A stretch of DNA of 64,000 nucleotides from UBA1479 sp048263775. Lineage in GTDB: Bacteria > Pseudomonadota > Alphaproteobacteria > Rhodospirillales > Casp-alpha2. The translations under genes were made by a program, and so were the position numbers. The stretch covers positions 62,001 through 126,000 of the forward strand of contig JBLXDU010000006.1 in assembly GCA_048263775.1 (NCBI GenBank), given 5' to 3'. Below the pieces are notes generated by a model. It was not told the DNA's origin, did no database searches, and worked only from the letters and a program-made list of their open reading frames with translations. Every line of letters starts with the position of its first letter. The stretch's first letter is position 1. Of the stretch, positions 1 to 8,601 are shown piece after piece.

Positions 1-200
1 ACGGACAGGGGAAGCCCGCCTGCGGCCTGGTGCTCGATCCCGAGATCGTGCCCGTCCGCCCCCGCGCGTCGCGCGCTTTTCAGGGCTGGCGCTATCTGAA
101 TGCTGCGGACGCGCCGCCGGACCTGGACGGGGACGCGGGGCAGTTGACCGATCTGCCCCCGGAACTGGCGGACGAACTGCGCGGCCTGGGCCTGATCTAG
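1..200 (+). CDS. DUF1489 family protein (C-terminal part only)
   Basis: The reading frame is open from the left edge to the TAG at 198-200 and gives about 65 residues. The stretch FQGWRYLNAADAPPDL, following a VLDPEIVPVRPRAS segment, matches the conserved C-terminal part of the DUF1489 proteins of alphaproteobacteria as I remember them. Those proteins are about 140 residues long and have no known function, so roughly half of the gene lies outside the window. The end of the protein, rich in Leu and acidic residues (ELADELRGLGL), is typical. Seen: the frame and its composition. Inferred: the family assignment. Confidence 0.7.
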   Translation, partial: GQGKPACGLVLDPEIVPVRPRASRAFQGWRYLNAADAPPDLDGDAGQLTDLPPELADELRGLGLI

Positions 201-376
201 CTGGGTTTGTGGTCCGTCGTTAAACGCTGGAATTCCTGATGTTTAGGGCGCGCAGTTCCGGCGCGGGAACGGCGACCTTGCCCTGGGCCGTCTGGGCCAT
301 GTAGGCTTACACACGAATTGAGGGAAATTTTGCGTGAGAACGTGAAGTTTTACCGAATGACCACCCTGGGACGACG

Positions 377-874
377 ATGGCGAAACCGCAGATCATCAAT
401 CCACCCAATAAATTGAAGTCCAAGGTATCGATGGGCGGTCCAGGCGCCGTCGATCCGGAACGCCTTGCCCGGGCCGAGGCGGTCATCGAAAAGATGACCG
501 AGAATTATCTCGATTGGGTCGAGGCCGATCTGAAGAAGCTTGAGACGGAACTGGTGGCGCTGAAGCCAGGGGCAGCCGAAGGCGACGAACGGGTTGACCG
601 TATCTACCGCACGTCCCACGACATCAAGGGGCAGGGCGGCAGTTTCGGCTATCAGTTGATGACCGAGGTCGGCGCCCTGATGTGCCGCTATATCGAGAAC
701 CTTAAAGGCCCGCTGAACCAGGAAGACATCGACCTGATGAAGCTTTGCTACAAATCCATGCGCGCGGTGATTACCGGGCGTTTGGCCGGCGACGGCGGCG
801 ACGCCGGGCGCATGGTGATCGACGGGCTTGGCAAGGTCGCACAGAAGGTCAAGGCCGCCGGCGGGGACGACTGA
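377..874 (+). CDS. Hpt (histidine phosphotransfer) domain protein
   Basis: This 165-residue soluble protein looks like a free-standing phosphorelay carrier. Residues 30-125 form a helical Hpt domain with the phosphorylation motif TSHDIKGQGGSFGY, which places the phospho-accepting His at residue 81; the Lys and the Gly residues after it are the usual Hpt companions. The N-terminal 25 residues are basic and Pro-rich. No transmitter, receiver or kinase domain is attached and no kinase gene is adjacent, so its partners are unknown. The ATG at 377 was chosen because the GGGACGACG just before it can act as a weak ribosome site; a nearby ATG at 358 is in another frame. Confidence 0.85.
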   Translation: MAKPQIINPPNKLKSKVSMGGPGAVDPERLARAEAVIEKMTENYLDWVEADLKKLETELVALKPGAAEGDERVDRIYRTSHDIKGQGGSFGYQLMTEVGALMCRYIENLKGPLNQEDIDLMKLCYKSMRAVITGRLAGDGGDAGRMVIDGLGKVAQKVKAAGGDD

Positions 875-892
875 GCGGCAAGGGCTGCGGCG

Positions 893-1447
893 TCAGGCGC
901 TTTCGGCCTCCAGCTTATCCGACATATCCGTAAGCCACTTGATGCGCTGTTCCAGCGCGTCGATGTCGTGGTCGAGCCACACATTCAACAGGCCGGGATC
1001 GGTCGCATGGTGGTCGCGCAGGTTTTGCAGGCGCGCGGCCTCGCCCTCGGCGGCTTCCAGCAACAGGTCGATCTGGTCGAGCTGGTCATCCTTGGGCAAG
1101 AGGTGCAGGAAGCGGAACTTCAGCGCCATGATCAGCTTGTTCATGTCGTTGGACTGGGCGCGGATGCGCGCGGTCAATAGGGTCGTTAGTTCTTCCTGTC
1201 CGGCCTCGGAAATGGTCAGGACGGCGTTGTCCTCCAGCCCCTTGCCCTCGGTCGCGGTGACCAGGCCTTCGTACTTCAGCAGTTCGATGGAGGTGCCCAT
1301 GACGTCAAGGGACGGGCCCAGGACATGGCTGGTGAAGTGGCGGATTTCCCCCGCCAGATCGCTGTAGCGCCGCGGCCCGGACGCCAGCGTGCCCAGCGCG
1401 CATAGGCGCACGGCTTCACGAGGGGTCAGGGTGTTGTCGGCGTACAC
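893..1447 (-). CDS. PadR-like winged-helix transcriptional regulator
   Basis: A 184-residue protein with a GTG start. Residues 8-85 read as a winged helix (LTPREAVRLCALGTLASGPRRYSDLAGEIRHF, then a recognition region and a wing with LEDNAVLTISEAGQEEL). Residues 90-180 form long helices with the pattern of the PadR C-terminal dimerisation domain, including an LEQRIKWL segment near the end. It probably binds DNA as a dimer. It lies convergent with the Hpt gene and next to a class III aminotransferase gene on the same strand, but nothing in the sequence shows that it controls that gene. MarR-type is the alternative class. Confidence 0.7.
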   Translation of the reverse strand: MYADNTLTPREAVRLCALGTLASGPRRYSDLAGEIRHFTSHVLGPSLDVMGTSIELLKYEGLVTATEGKGLEDNAVLTISEAGQEELTTLLTARIRAQSNDMNKLIMALKFRFLHLLPKDDQLDQIDLLLEAAEGEAARLQNLRDHHATDPGLLNVWLDHDIDALEQRIKWLTDMSDKLEAESA

Positions 1448-1542
1448 GGTATCGGTACCTTAATGAGTTGCGAATGAGTCGCAAGTTTATGGGCAAGTCG
1501 AGAGTCTGTCCAGCGGTGGTCGCAGGCGGCGAGGCCGCGGCA

Positions 1543-2934
1543 TTATCCGGCCTGTTGCGCCGCCCAGGTTTCCGTCTTCTTCAGGGCGCGGTCAAACCGG
1601 GAAAGAATTTCGCCCACATCCGCCGCCGTGGCGATGAGCGGCGGACAGAACGCAACCGAATCGCCGACGGCGCGCAGCACCAATCCCTCATCATAGCAGT
1701 ATTCCTGACATTTGGCGCCGATCCCCGTTTCCTTGGGCCAGGGTGTCTTGGTGGCCTTGTCCTTGACCAGTTCAATGGCGCCGATCAGGCCGAGGCCGCG
1801 GACTTCGCCGACCAATGGCCGATCCTTGAACGCGCGCAGTCCTTGCTGCAGCGCCGGGGAAACGGCGCGGACATGGCCGACGATGTCGCGCTCCGCATAG
1901 ATGGCGAGGGTTTCAAGCGCCACCGCCGCAGCCACCGGGTGTCCGGCATAGGTCGATCCATGGCCGAACACGCCGAAGGCCTCGCTCTGCTTCACAAGGT
2001 CTTGGTAAATCTCTTCCGAGATCATCAGGGCCGACATGGGGATGTAGCCTGAGGTCAGGGCCTTGGCCATGGTCATCATGTCGGGCTTCATGCCGAGGGT
2101 GGTCGTGCCCCACATGTTGCCGGTGCGCCCGAAGCCGCAGATGACCTCGTCAGCGATCAGCATCACGTCATGGCGTTTCAGGACCGCCTGGATTTTCTCG
2201 AAATACCCCTTGGGCGGTACGATCACGCCGCCGGCGCCCATGACCGGTTCGGCATAGAAGGCGGCAACCGTTTCCGGGCCTTCTTCCAGGATCAGCTTTT
2301 CCAGGTTTTCGGCGCAGCGGGTGGCGAACGCCTCTTCACTCTCACCCTCCTCGGCGAAGCGGTAGTGGTGCGGGCAGTCGGTGTGCAATACCCGGGTGAT
2401 CGGCAGGTCGAAATCGCCATGCAGGTGAGGCAGGCCGGTCAGGCTGGCGCTGGCCACGGTGACGCCGTGATAGCCCTTCTGGCGGGCGATCAGCTTTTTC
2501 TTTTCCGGCCGGCCGCGGGCATTGTTCACGTACCACACCAGCTTGATCGATAGGTCGATGGCTTCCGAGCCCGAATTGGCGAACAGCACCTTGGACATGG
2601 GCACGGGGGCCAGTTCCAGGATCTTTTCCGCCAGGTCGATGGTCACGTCCGGCGTTTTATGGGCAAAACCGTGGTAGTTGGGCAGGCGCGACAGTTCCCG
2701 CGTCGCCGCGTCGATCAGACGCTGCTCGCTGAAGCCGAGCGACACCGCCCATAGGCCCGCCAGGCCCTCGATATATTCCTTGCCCGCGTCGTCGTAGATA
2801 TGAATGCCGTTGCCGCGGCTGACGATTTGTGGTCCTACTTTCTCGTGCTTCGCTAGGTTGGTATAGCCGTGCAGATGGTAGGCAATGTCGCGGCTGGCGG
2901 GGGAGTTTCCGGGGGCGGGACGGGACGCGGTCAT
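1543..2934 (-). CDS. Class III (omega-type) aminotransferase, PLP-dependent
   Basis: The 463-residue protein has the full fold-type I set: SGSEA at 121-125 for cofactor phosphate binding, ADEVICGFGRTG at 261-272 with the Asp that contacts the pyridine nitrogen, and MAKALTSGYIP with Lys291 as the probable Schiff-base lysine. The N-terminal segment AYHLHGYTNLAKHEKVGPQIVSRGNGIHIYD is like that of aspartate aminotransferase family and pyruvate-dependent omega-transaminases. It most likely moves an amino group from an amine or beta-amino acid to pyruvate; the substrate cannot be read from sequence. The start at 2934 is preferred because AGGA lies just before it; an in-frame upstream start at 3093 would add 53 residues unlike the family. 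Confidence 0.85.
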   Translation of the reverse strand: MTASRPAPGNSPASRDIAYHLHGYTNLAKHEKVGPQIVSRGNGIHIYDDAGKEYIEGLAGLWAVSLGFSEQRLIDAATRELSRLPNYHGFAHKTPDVTIDLAEKILELAPVPMSKVLFANSGSEAIDLSIKLVWYVNNARGRPEKKKLIARQKGYHGVTVASASLTGLPHLHGDFDLPITRVLHTDCPHHYRFAEEGESEEAFATRCAENLEKLILEEGPETVAAFYAEPVMGAGGVIVPPKGYFEKIQAVLKRHDVMLIADEVICGFGRTGNMWGTTTLGMKPDMMTMAKALTSGYIPMSALMISEEIYQDLVKQSEAFGVFGHGSTYAGHPVAAAVALETLAIYAERDIVGHVRAVSPALQQGLRAFKDRPLVGEVRGLGLIGAIELVKDKATKTPWPKETGIGAKCQEYCYDEGLVLRAVGDSVAFCPPLIATAADVGEILSRFDRALKKTETWAAQQAG

Positions 2935-3111
2935 GGGGAAATCCTGATCGATTTTGCTATGGGAAGGATCGGCGCGCGCAGTTTGGTCCAGGCACATAGT
3001 GCAGAGCAATGGGGAAGACGAGAATCTTTTCCGGCGCTTGATGCAGGTCATGTCCCGCGCCGGTTTTCCCGGCTTTGATAGCGGCATGCCCATTCATCAC
3101 GGGAGGATTAA

Positions 3112-3945
3112 ATGTCCTTGAAAGATATTCTTGTCCATATCGACCTGAACGCGGAATCGGACCGTCGCCTAAAAGCGGCGATGTCCCTGGCCCAGGCGCA
3201 CGGCGCCCACTTGGCCGGGGTCTACGCCGTGCCGCGTCCTTACATTCCTGCATATGCCGAAGTGCAGATCACTGCCGAGGTGTTGGAATCCCAACGCGCT
3301 TCGGCCGAAGAGGCAGCGTCCCGGGCCGAGGCGGCCTTCAAGGCGGCGACCGCCAATTCCGGCCTGTCCGTGGAATGGCGGCAGCAGGAAGGCGACGAGG
3401 GCCGGGTGCTCGGTTTTCACTGCCGCTACGCGGATCTGACGATCGTCAGTCAGCCGGACCCGGAGCAAAGCCTGTTTCCCGGCGACCGCGATCTGCCGGA
3501 CCGGTTGATCCTGACCGCCGGACGGCCGGTGATGGTTCTGCCCTATGGTTATTCGGGCGACCTTGCCGGCAAGCGCATCCTGGTCGCCTGGGACGAAGGC
3601 CCGTTGGCGTCCCGTGCCGTACACGATGCCCTGCCGTTGTTGCAGGCGGCGGAAAAGGTCGTCGTCATGGTCGCCAACCCGACCAATGTGCCCGGTGAAA
3701 AGCGTGATCCGGGCGCGGATATCGCGGCCCATCTGGCGCGCCACGGCGTAAAGGTCGAGGCCAGCCATGTGACCTCGGACGAACTCGACGTCGGCAACCT
3801 GTTGCTATCCCGCGCCGCCGACATGTCGGCGGACATGATGGTGATGGGGGCCTATGGCCATGCCCGCTGGTCGGAACTGATCCTGGGTGGAGTCACCAAC
3901 GTGGTGCTGTCGCATCAGACAGTGCCTGTGGTGATGTCCCACTAA
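3112..3945 (+). CDS. Universal stress protein, tandem UspA domains
   Basis: The 277-residue protein holds two Usp domains (about 1-145 and 150-277). The first begins MSLKDILVHIDLNAESDRRL, the usual first strand and helix. The second ends with MGAYGHARWSELILGGVTNVV, which follows the G-2x-G-9x-G nucleotide-binding pattern, with Gly where Ser or Thr often stands. Proteins of this kind bind ATP or other small ligands in the cytoplasm and support survival under stress. A GGGAGG ribosome site sits just before the ATG. It is transcribed divergently from the aminotransferase and ends at a hairpin shared with the next, convergent gene. Confidence 0.9.
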   Translation: MSLKDILVHIDLNAESDRRLKAAMSLAQAHGAHLAGVYAVPRPYIPAYAEVQITAEVLESQRASAEEAASRAEAAFKAATANSGLSVEWRQQEGDEGRVLGFHCRYADLTIVSQPDPEQSLFPGDRDLPDRLILTAGRPVMVLPYGYSGDLAGKRILVAWDEGPLASRAVHDALPLLQAAEKVVVMVANPTNVPGEKRDPGADIAAHLARHGVKVEASHVTSDELDVGNLLLSRAADMSADMMVMGAYGHARWSELILGGVTNVVLSHQTVPVVMSH

Positions 3946-3951
3946 CCGGGC

Positions 3952-3984
3952 GAGGCCGGGTAGGGGGCTGCCCGGCCTCATCCT
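3952..3984. terminator. Hairpin between convergent uspA-like and hydrolase genes
   Basis: GAGGCCGGG at 3952-3960 pairs perfectly with CCCGGCCTC at 3971-3979 around a ten-base loop. It sits directly after the Usp stop codon and overlaps the stop codon of the convergent hydrolase gene. There is no long T-run on either side, so termination efficiency is uncertain. Confidence 0.5.
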
Positions 3985-4886
3985 TCAGAAAGGAAGGCCT
4001 CCATGGCGTCGGCCACATCCTCGGCATAGAGGTCGAGGAAGAAATGATCGGCGCCGTCGATCACCTTGAACGTGATCCGCGTCCCGTCGGCCTTGCCCGC
4101 CATCTTCGCGGGAAGGTCCGCGACGACCGTGTCGTTCGACCCTGCCATGATCAGGACCGGCACGTTGATTTCACCCAGGATCGAGGGCGTGTCGAAACGC
4201 GGGTCCGGCCGGTAGTAGCTGACGAAACTGGCCGCTGACACTTTGGCGGTCGGGCAGTAAAGCAGGCCCGGCTTTTCCAATAGTGCGTCGCCCTTTCCCG
4301 CCTTGGCCATTGCCTCGGCGGTTTCAAGGTCCGGCCCCAGGGGCCGGCCGTGCGCTTTTTCAAACCCTTGGGCGGCCTTGTCCGCGCTCCAGGTGGCGGG
4401 GGCCATCAGAACCAGCTTGCTCAGCAGCCCATTCCCCCGCTCGGCGACATAGCGCGCGGCCTGATTGCCGCCCCGCGAATGGCCGAGCAGCACCACCGGT
4501 CCAGCGTCCTGGCCCTTGAGCCAGTCCATCCAGGCGGAGATCTCGTCAAGCGCGTCGAGATGGCGGTGACGGTGCGGGGTCTTGCAATCGTACATGCCGT
4601 GGCGGTCGTCGATGGCGAGCGACAGGTTGATGGCGAGCGTATTGAGCCCCCGGTCGTTGAGCACGCCGCGCAGGGTCTTCAGGGTTTCCATGTCGTTATG
4701 CGCCAGGGTGCCGTGGACGATCAGCACCACGCCGTCCTTCAGCGCCTTGCCGGATGCCAAATCCAATTGCGCGTTGAGGGTCAGATCCCCCGGCTTGATG
4801 CGCACTTCCTCGGCGTCGGCAGGCAGGGCGGCGGCCAGCAGGGTGAACAGGACAAGGGTGAAGGCGAGGGGGTGAAACAGACGCAT
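3978..4886 (-). CDS. Secreted alpha/beta hydrolase
   Basis: The 302-residue protein starts with a clear signal peptide (MRLFHPLAFTLVLFTLLAA, cleavage probably after ADA), so it should be periplasmic. The nucleophile elbow is LLGHSRGGNQAARYV, a G-x-S-x-G motif with Ser as nucleophile, and VLIVHGTLAHN supplies the oxyanion loop. The late GADHFFLDLY carries the probable catalytic His, and an Asp in LIMAGSNDTVV fits the acid. Substrate unknown: esterase or lipase-like. The start at 4886 is chosen because it gives a proper signal peptide with GGGAG upstream; the frame remains open to an earlier ATG at 4946. It follows the peptide-type permease genes on the same strand by about 85 bases and may be part of that transcript. 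Confidence 0.8.
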   Translation of the reverse strand: MRLFHPLAFTLVLFTLLAAALPADAEEVRIKPGDLTLNAQLDLASGKALKDGVVLIVHGTLAHNDMETLKTLRGVLNDRGLNTLAINLSLAIDDRHGMYDCKTPHRHRHLDALDEISAWMDWLKGQDAGPVVLLGHSRGGNQAARYVAERGNGLLSKLVLMAPATWSADKAAQGFEKAHGRPLGPDLETAEAMAKAGKGDALLEKPGLLYCPTAKVSAASFVSYYRPDPRFDTPSILGEINVPVLIMAGSNDTVVADLPAKMAGKADGTRITFKVIDGADHFFLDLYAEDVADAMEAFLSEG

Positions 4887-4971
4887 TTTGGAGGTCTCCC
4901 GGGATGGCATTTTCGCCAGATTACGTTGTGCCGCAGACACATTCAAAGATTATAAATCGTCACGTGGTCGT

Positions 4972-5901
4972 CTAGCGCTTGCCGCGCTCCAGCGAGCGGG
5001 GATCAAGCGCGTCCTGCAGCCCGTCGCCGACGAAATTGAAGGCGATTACAGTGACGAAGATGGCCAGGCCCGGGTAGACGGCCAGGGCCGGGGCGTCCCA
5101 GATCAGTTCCTGGGCATTGGTCAGCAGGTTGCCCCAACTGGGCAGGGGCGGCTGGATGCCGAGGCCAAGGAAGCTCAGGACCGATTCCAGTAGGATCACG
5201 TTGCCGACGGAAAGCGTCGTCGCGACGATGATCGGCGAGGCCAGATTGGGCAGGATGTGCACGGTCATGATGCGGAAGGACGACGCTCCCTGGGCGCGCG
5301 CCGCCAGGACGAAGGGCCGTTCGCGCAAGGACAGCGCCGTTGCGCGGACCAGTCGCGCCACGGTGGTCCAGCCGACCAGCGCCACGATGACGACGATGCG
5401 ATAGAGGCTCATGCTTTCCGCCTGGGCTGCCTCGGCGGAAAACCCAAGCTTCTGCAGGTCGATGGCCGCCAGCACGATCAACAGCGGCAGCAGGGGCAGG
5501 GCGATGACCCCGTCGGTCAGGCGCATGAAGAGCGCATCCAGCCGTCCGCCGAAATAGCCCGACAGCAGCCCCACGGTCGTGCCCAGGACCGCCGCCGTCA
5601 GGGCCGCCGCGATGCCGACGAACAGTGACACCCGCCCGCCGTACAGCAGGCGCAGCAGCACATCGCGCCCGGCCTCGTCGGTGCCCAGAGGATGGGCGGC
5701 GCTGGGCGTGGCCAGGCGATTGAACAGGTCGACCGCGTTGGCGTCGAGGCCGAGCCAGCCTTCGACCACCGGGGCGAGCAGGCTGGCCGCTGCCAGCACT
5801 GTCAGCACCCCGGCGCTGATCAGGGCGAGCCGATGGCGCAGGAACCGCCGGGTGACCAGGGCGAGCGGCGTCGAGGCAGCCGTGGCGGCGGCGTCGCTCA
5901 T
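4972..5901 (-). CDS. ABC transporter permease, DppC/OppC type
   Basis: The 309-residue inner-membrane protein begins with the DppC-like cytoplasmic stretch and first helix (RRFLRHRLALISAGVLTVLAAASLLAP), then the conserved AHPLGTDEAGRDVLLRLLYGGRVSL segment of family 5 permeases. The coupling loop EAA-like motif is ARAQGASSFRIMTVHILPNLASPIIV. About six helices are predicted. It is translationally coupled to the DppB-type gene: its ATG overlaps that gene's stop. With the binding protein encoded upstream it should form an importer for peptides or similar solutes. No ATP-binding subunit follows; the next gene is a hydrolase. Confidence 0.9.
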   Translation of the reverse strand: MSDAAATAASTPLALVTRRFLRHRLALISAGVLTVLAAASLLAPVVEGWLGLDANAVDLFNRLATPSAAHPLGTDEAGRDVLLRLLYGGRVSLFVGIAAALTAAVLGTTVGLLSGYFGGRLDALFMRLTDGVIALPLLPLLIVLAAIDLQKLGFSAEAAQAESMSLYRIVVIVALVGWTTVARLVRATALSLRERPFVLAARAQGASSFRIMTVHILPNLASPIIVATTLSVGNVILLESVLSFLGLGIQPPLPSWGNLLTNAQELIWDAPALAVYPGLAIFVTVIAFNFVGDGLQDALDPRSLERGKR

Positions 5902-6863
5902 TGCTTCTTTCCTTCAAAGCCAATGCGGGGGTCGAGCCAGGCATAGGCGAGATCGGCCAGGATGTTGCCGACCAGGGTCACCAGGGTCGCCAGCAGCAGA
6001 CAGACGAGGGCGAGGTTGAAATCGTTGCCCATGACCGCGTCGAAGGTCAGCTTGCCCATGCCCGGGTAGGCGAAGATGGTTTCCGTGATCAGCGCGCCGG
6101 AAAACAACGTGCCGAAATCCAGGGCGATGATCGTGGTTACCGGGATCAAGGCGTTGCGCAGCGCATGGCCGAGCACGACCCGCCGTTCCGGCAGACCTTT
6201 GGCGCGGGCGGTGCGGATATAGTCCTGACGCAGGGTCTCCAACATGCTGGCCCGCATGTAGCGGGTATGGCCGCCGACGCTGGCCAGGGTCAGGCTGGTG
6301 GCCGGCAGGACCAGGTAGATCAGCTTGTCCGACCAGCCGTCCATGCCCGGCGTGCCCAGGCCGCCCGCCGGCAGCCAGCCCAGGATCACCGCGAACAGGA
6401 TGATCAGCAACAGGCCGAGCCAGAACGACGGGATCGAGATGCCGGCGAAGGCGAACAGATTGATCGAATAATCGCGCAGGGAATAGGGCCTGACGGCGGC
6501 CCAGATGCCGAGCGGCAGGCCGATGCAAAGGGCCAGGGTCAGGCTGATGCCGAGCAGCATGAGGGTGTTGCCCAGGGCCGGGCCGAGAATATCGAACACG
6601 GGCTTGGCGAACAGGCGGGAGAACCCGAAGTCGCCTTGCAGGACGGACAGAAGCCAGTTGCCGTACCGTTCCGCCACCGGACGGTCGAGGCCGTAGATCT
6701 CCCGCAGCTTGGCGACATCGGCGGAGGTCAGATCCGGATCGGCGGAAATCATCAGATCCACCGGATCGCCCGGCATCAGGCCGATCAGCCCGAAGATGAC
6801 GAATGACATAACCGCCAAAACGACGGCCGACTGGATCAGGCGTTCACTGATGAAACGAAGCAT
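5898..6863 (-). CDS. ABC transporter permease, DppB/OppB type
   Basis: A 321-residue membrane protein with the standard DppB architecture: first helix MLRFISERLIQSAVVLAVMSFVIFGLIGLMPGDPVD, a periplasmic segment, then helices and the coupling motif ARAKGLPERRVVLGHALRNALIPV. The C-terminal WLDPRIGFE is also typical. It pairs with the DppC-type permease whose start codon overlaps its stop codon. The binding protein gene lies 38 bases upstream on the same strand, so the three genes are one operon. Confidence 0.92.
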   Translation of the reverse strand: MLRFISERLIQSAVVLAVMSFVIFGLIGLMPGDPVDLMISADPDLTSADVAKLREIYGLDRPVAERYGNWLLSVLQGDFGFSRLFAKPVFDILGPALGNTLMLLGISLTLALCIGLPLGIWAAVRPYSLRDYSINLFAFAGISIPSFWLGLLLIILFAVILGWLPAGGLGTPGMDGWSDKLIYLVLPATSLTLASVGGHTRYMRASMLETLRQDYIRTARAKGLPERRVVLGHALRNALIPVTTIIALDFGTLFSGALITETIFAYPGMGKLTFDAVMGNDFNLALVCLLLATLVTLVGNILADLAYAWLDPRIGFEGKKQ

Positions 6864-6901
6864 GGGGGGAGCCTATCGCGCCGGGGTCTGTGCCCAAACG
6901 C

Positions 6902-8581
6902 TTATTTCACGCCCCAATCCTCGACCCACAGGCTGGACGGGTATTGGTGGCCCGTGGGGGCGACGCCGGTCAGCCAGGGCGGCATGATGAAGGTCTCGGC
7001 CCGGAAGTAGAGGGGAATGGCGGGCAGTTCGGTGACGTAGATTTCCTGCAACCGATGCCACAGTTTCTTCCGGGTGGGCTTGTCCAGTTCGACCTCGATC
7101 TTCTCGATCAGTTCATCCATTTCCGCGTTCTTGAAGCCCGGATAGTTCTGCCCGGCCCAGCCGTTGGCCTCGGTCGGGATATGGGCGGAATGCAGGCTCG
7201 TGCGCGGCACGCTTTCCGGGGCTGACGACCAGGCATACATGGCCAGGCCCGTGAACTTGCGCTGGGTCACGGTCTGTCCGAAGTAGACGCGGGCCGGTTC
7301 GTTCTTGATGCGCACGTCGATGCCGACAGCCTTCCACTGGCTTTGCAGCACCTGCTGGACCAGTTCGCGGGCCTTGGACCCGGCCGTGGTCATGAATTCG
7401 AAGCGCAGCGGCTCGCCCGTGTCCTTGTGCTGCCGCACGCCCTGGACAAGTTTGGTAAATCCAGCCTTTACAATAAGTTCCAGGGCCTTTCTCGGGTCAT
7501 AGGTGTATTTCGGAATGTCCTCGGCCGCGACCCAGTCGAGGGGATTGACCGATGACTGGGCGACCGGCTGGCGGCCACCGAACAGCTGCTGGGAAATCGC
7601 CTCGCGGTCGATGGCGTAGACCAGGGCGTGGCGGATGTCCCGGTTCTGCAGCAGGGGATTGTCCTGATTCAGGTCGATGTGTTCGTAAACCAGGCCGGGC
7701 TTGTAGAGGATGCGGAACTTGCGTCCATGGCGTTTTTCGAAGCGCAGGGCTTGGTCGACCGTGAAGCCCAGCTCGCCCGAGATCATGTCGATGTTGCCGG
7801 ACAGCAGGTTGGCCTCCAGCGCCGCCGTATTGGGGATCACCTTGACCACGATGCGCTTGAAGGCCCCCGGTTTGCCCCACCACTTGGGATTGCGTTCCAG
7901 GATGACGTAGCTGCCGCGCTGGGTTTCCGTAATCAGATAGGGGCCGAAATACAGCGCTTCGTTGGTGGTCTGCGTGTCGAAGGCGGTCTTGTTCTTGTAG
8001 TTGACGGGATCGGCGTCGAAATTCACGGCATCGACATGGGCAGGGATCAGGTTGAAGGAATTGATGGCGTTGTAATCGAAGGTCAGCTTGTCGAAGTGGA
8101 GGGTGAAGGTCCTGTCGTCCTTGCTGTCGAGCTTATAGGCCGAGCGATAGAATTCGATCGGCAGGATGCCCGTCTTGCCGTGACGGCCCGCGCGCCAGGT
8201 GAATTCGACGTCCTTGGTCGTGATCGGCGTGCCGTCGCCCCATACGGCATCGGGGCGAATGGTGTAGGTGACGGCGATGCCCTTTTTGCCGTTCGGCGCC
8301 GTTTCCGGCACGGCAAGGCCGTTTTCAAGGGTCGGCAGCTTGGTGCAGAGCATGCAGACCAGTTGCCAGTTCTGATCGAACACGGTGAACGGGCGGCGCG
8401 TGAAGCCCAGGATGTAGGACTTCGCCACCATGCTGTCGATGTTGGGGTGGAAGGTCGACGGATACTGGGTGATGCCGATGGTGAGTTGGTCGCGTTCCGC
8501 CGCCCGGGCAGGGCCGACGGCGCAGAGCATCACAAAGGCGGCGGTAAGGAGCGATTTCAGGACAGGTCCGGCCGGTCGCAT
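6902..8581 (-). CDS. Extracellular solute-binding protein, family 5 (peptide/nickel type)
   Basis: The 559-residue protein starts with a signal peptide (MRPAGPVLKSLLTAAFVMLCAVGPARA) and then ITQYPSTFHPNIDSM, the usual opening of family 5 binding proteins. YTIRPDAVWGDGTPITTKDVEFTW is the family hallmark, and ARELVQQVLQSQWKAVGIDVRIKN marks the C-terminal lobe. It binds a peptide or related solute in the periplasm and hands it to the two permeases downstream. Its start lies 20 bases after the pyrE stop on the same strand, so pyrE and this transporter may share a transcript. The start at 8581 is chosen from the signal peptide; upstream codons in frame overlap pyrE. Confidence 0.9.
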   Translation of the reverse strand: MRPAGPVLKSLLTAAFVMLCAVGPARAAERDQLTIGITQYPSTFHPNIDSMVAKSYILGFTRRPFTVFDQNWQLVCMLCTKLPTLENGLAVPETAPNGKKGIAVTYTIRPDAVWGDGTPITTKDVEFTWRAGRHGKTGILPIEFYRSAYKLDSKDDRTFTLHFDKLTFDYNAINSFNLIPAHVDAVNFDADPVNYKNKTAFDTQTTNEALYFGPYLITETQRGSYVILERNPKWWGKPGAFKRIVVKVIPNTAALEANLLSGNIDMISGELGFTVDQALRFEKRHGRKFRILYKPGLVYEHIDLNQDNPLLQNRDIRHALVYAIDREAISQQLFGGRQPVAQSSVNPLDWVAAEDIPKYTYDPRKALELIVKAGFTKLVQGVRQHKDTGEPLRFEFMTTAGSKARELVQQVLQSQWKAVGIDVRIKNEPARVYFGQTVTQRKFTGLAMYAWSSAPESVPRTSLHSAHIPTEANGWAGQNYPGFKNAEMDELIEKIEVELDKPTRKKLWHRLQEIYVTELPAIPLYFRAETFIMPPWLTGVAPTGHQYPSSLWVEDWGVK

Positions 8582-8601
8582 GGGGTCTCCTCGGGTATTG
8601 C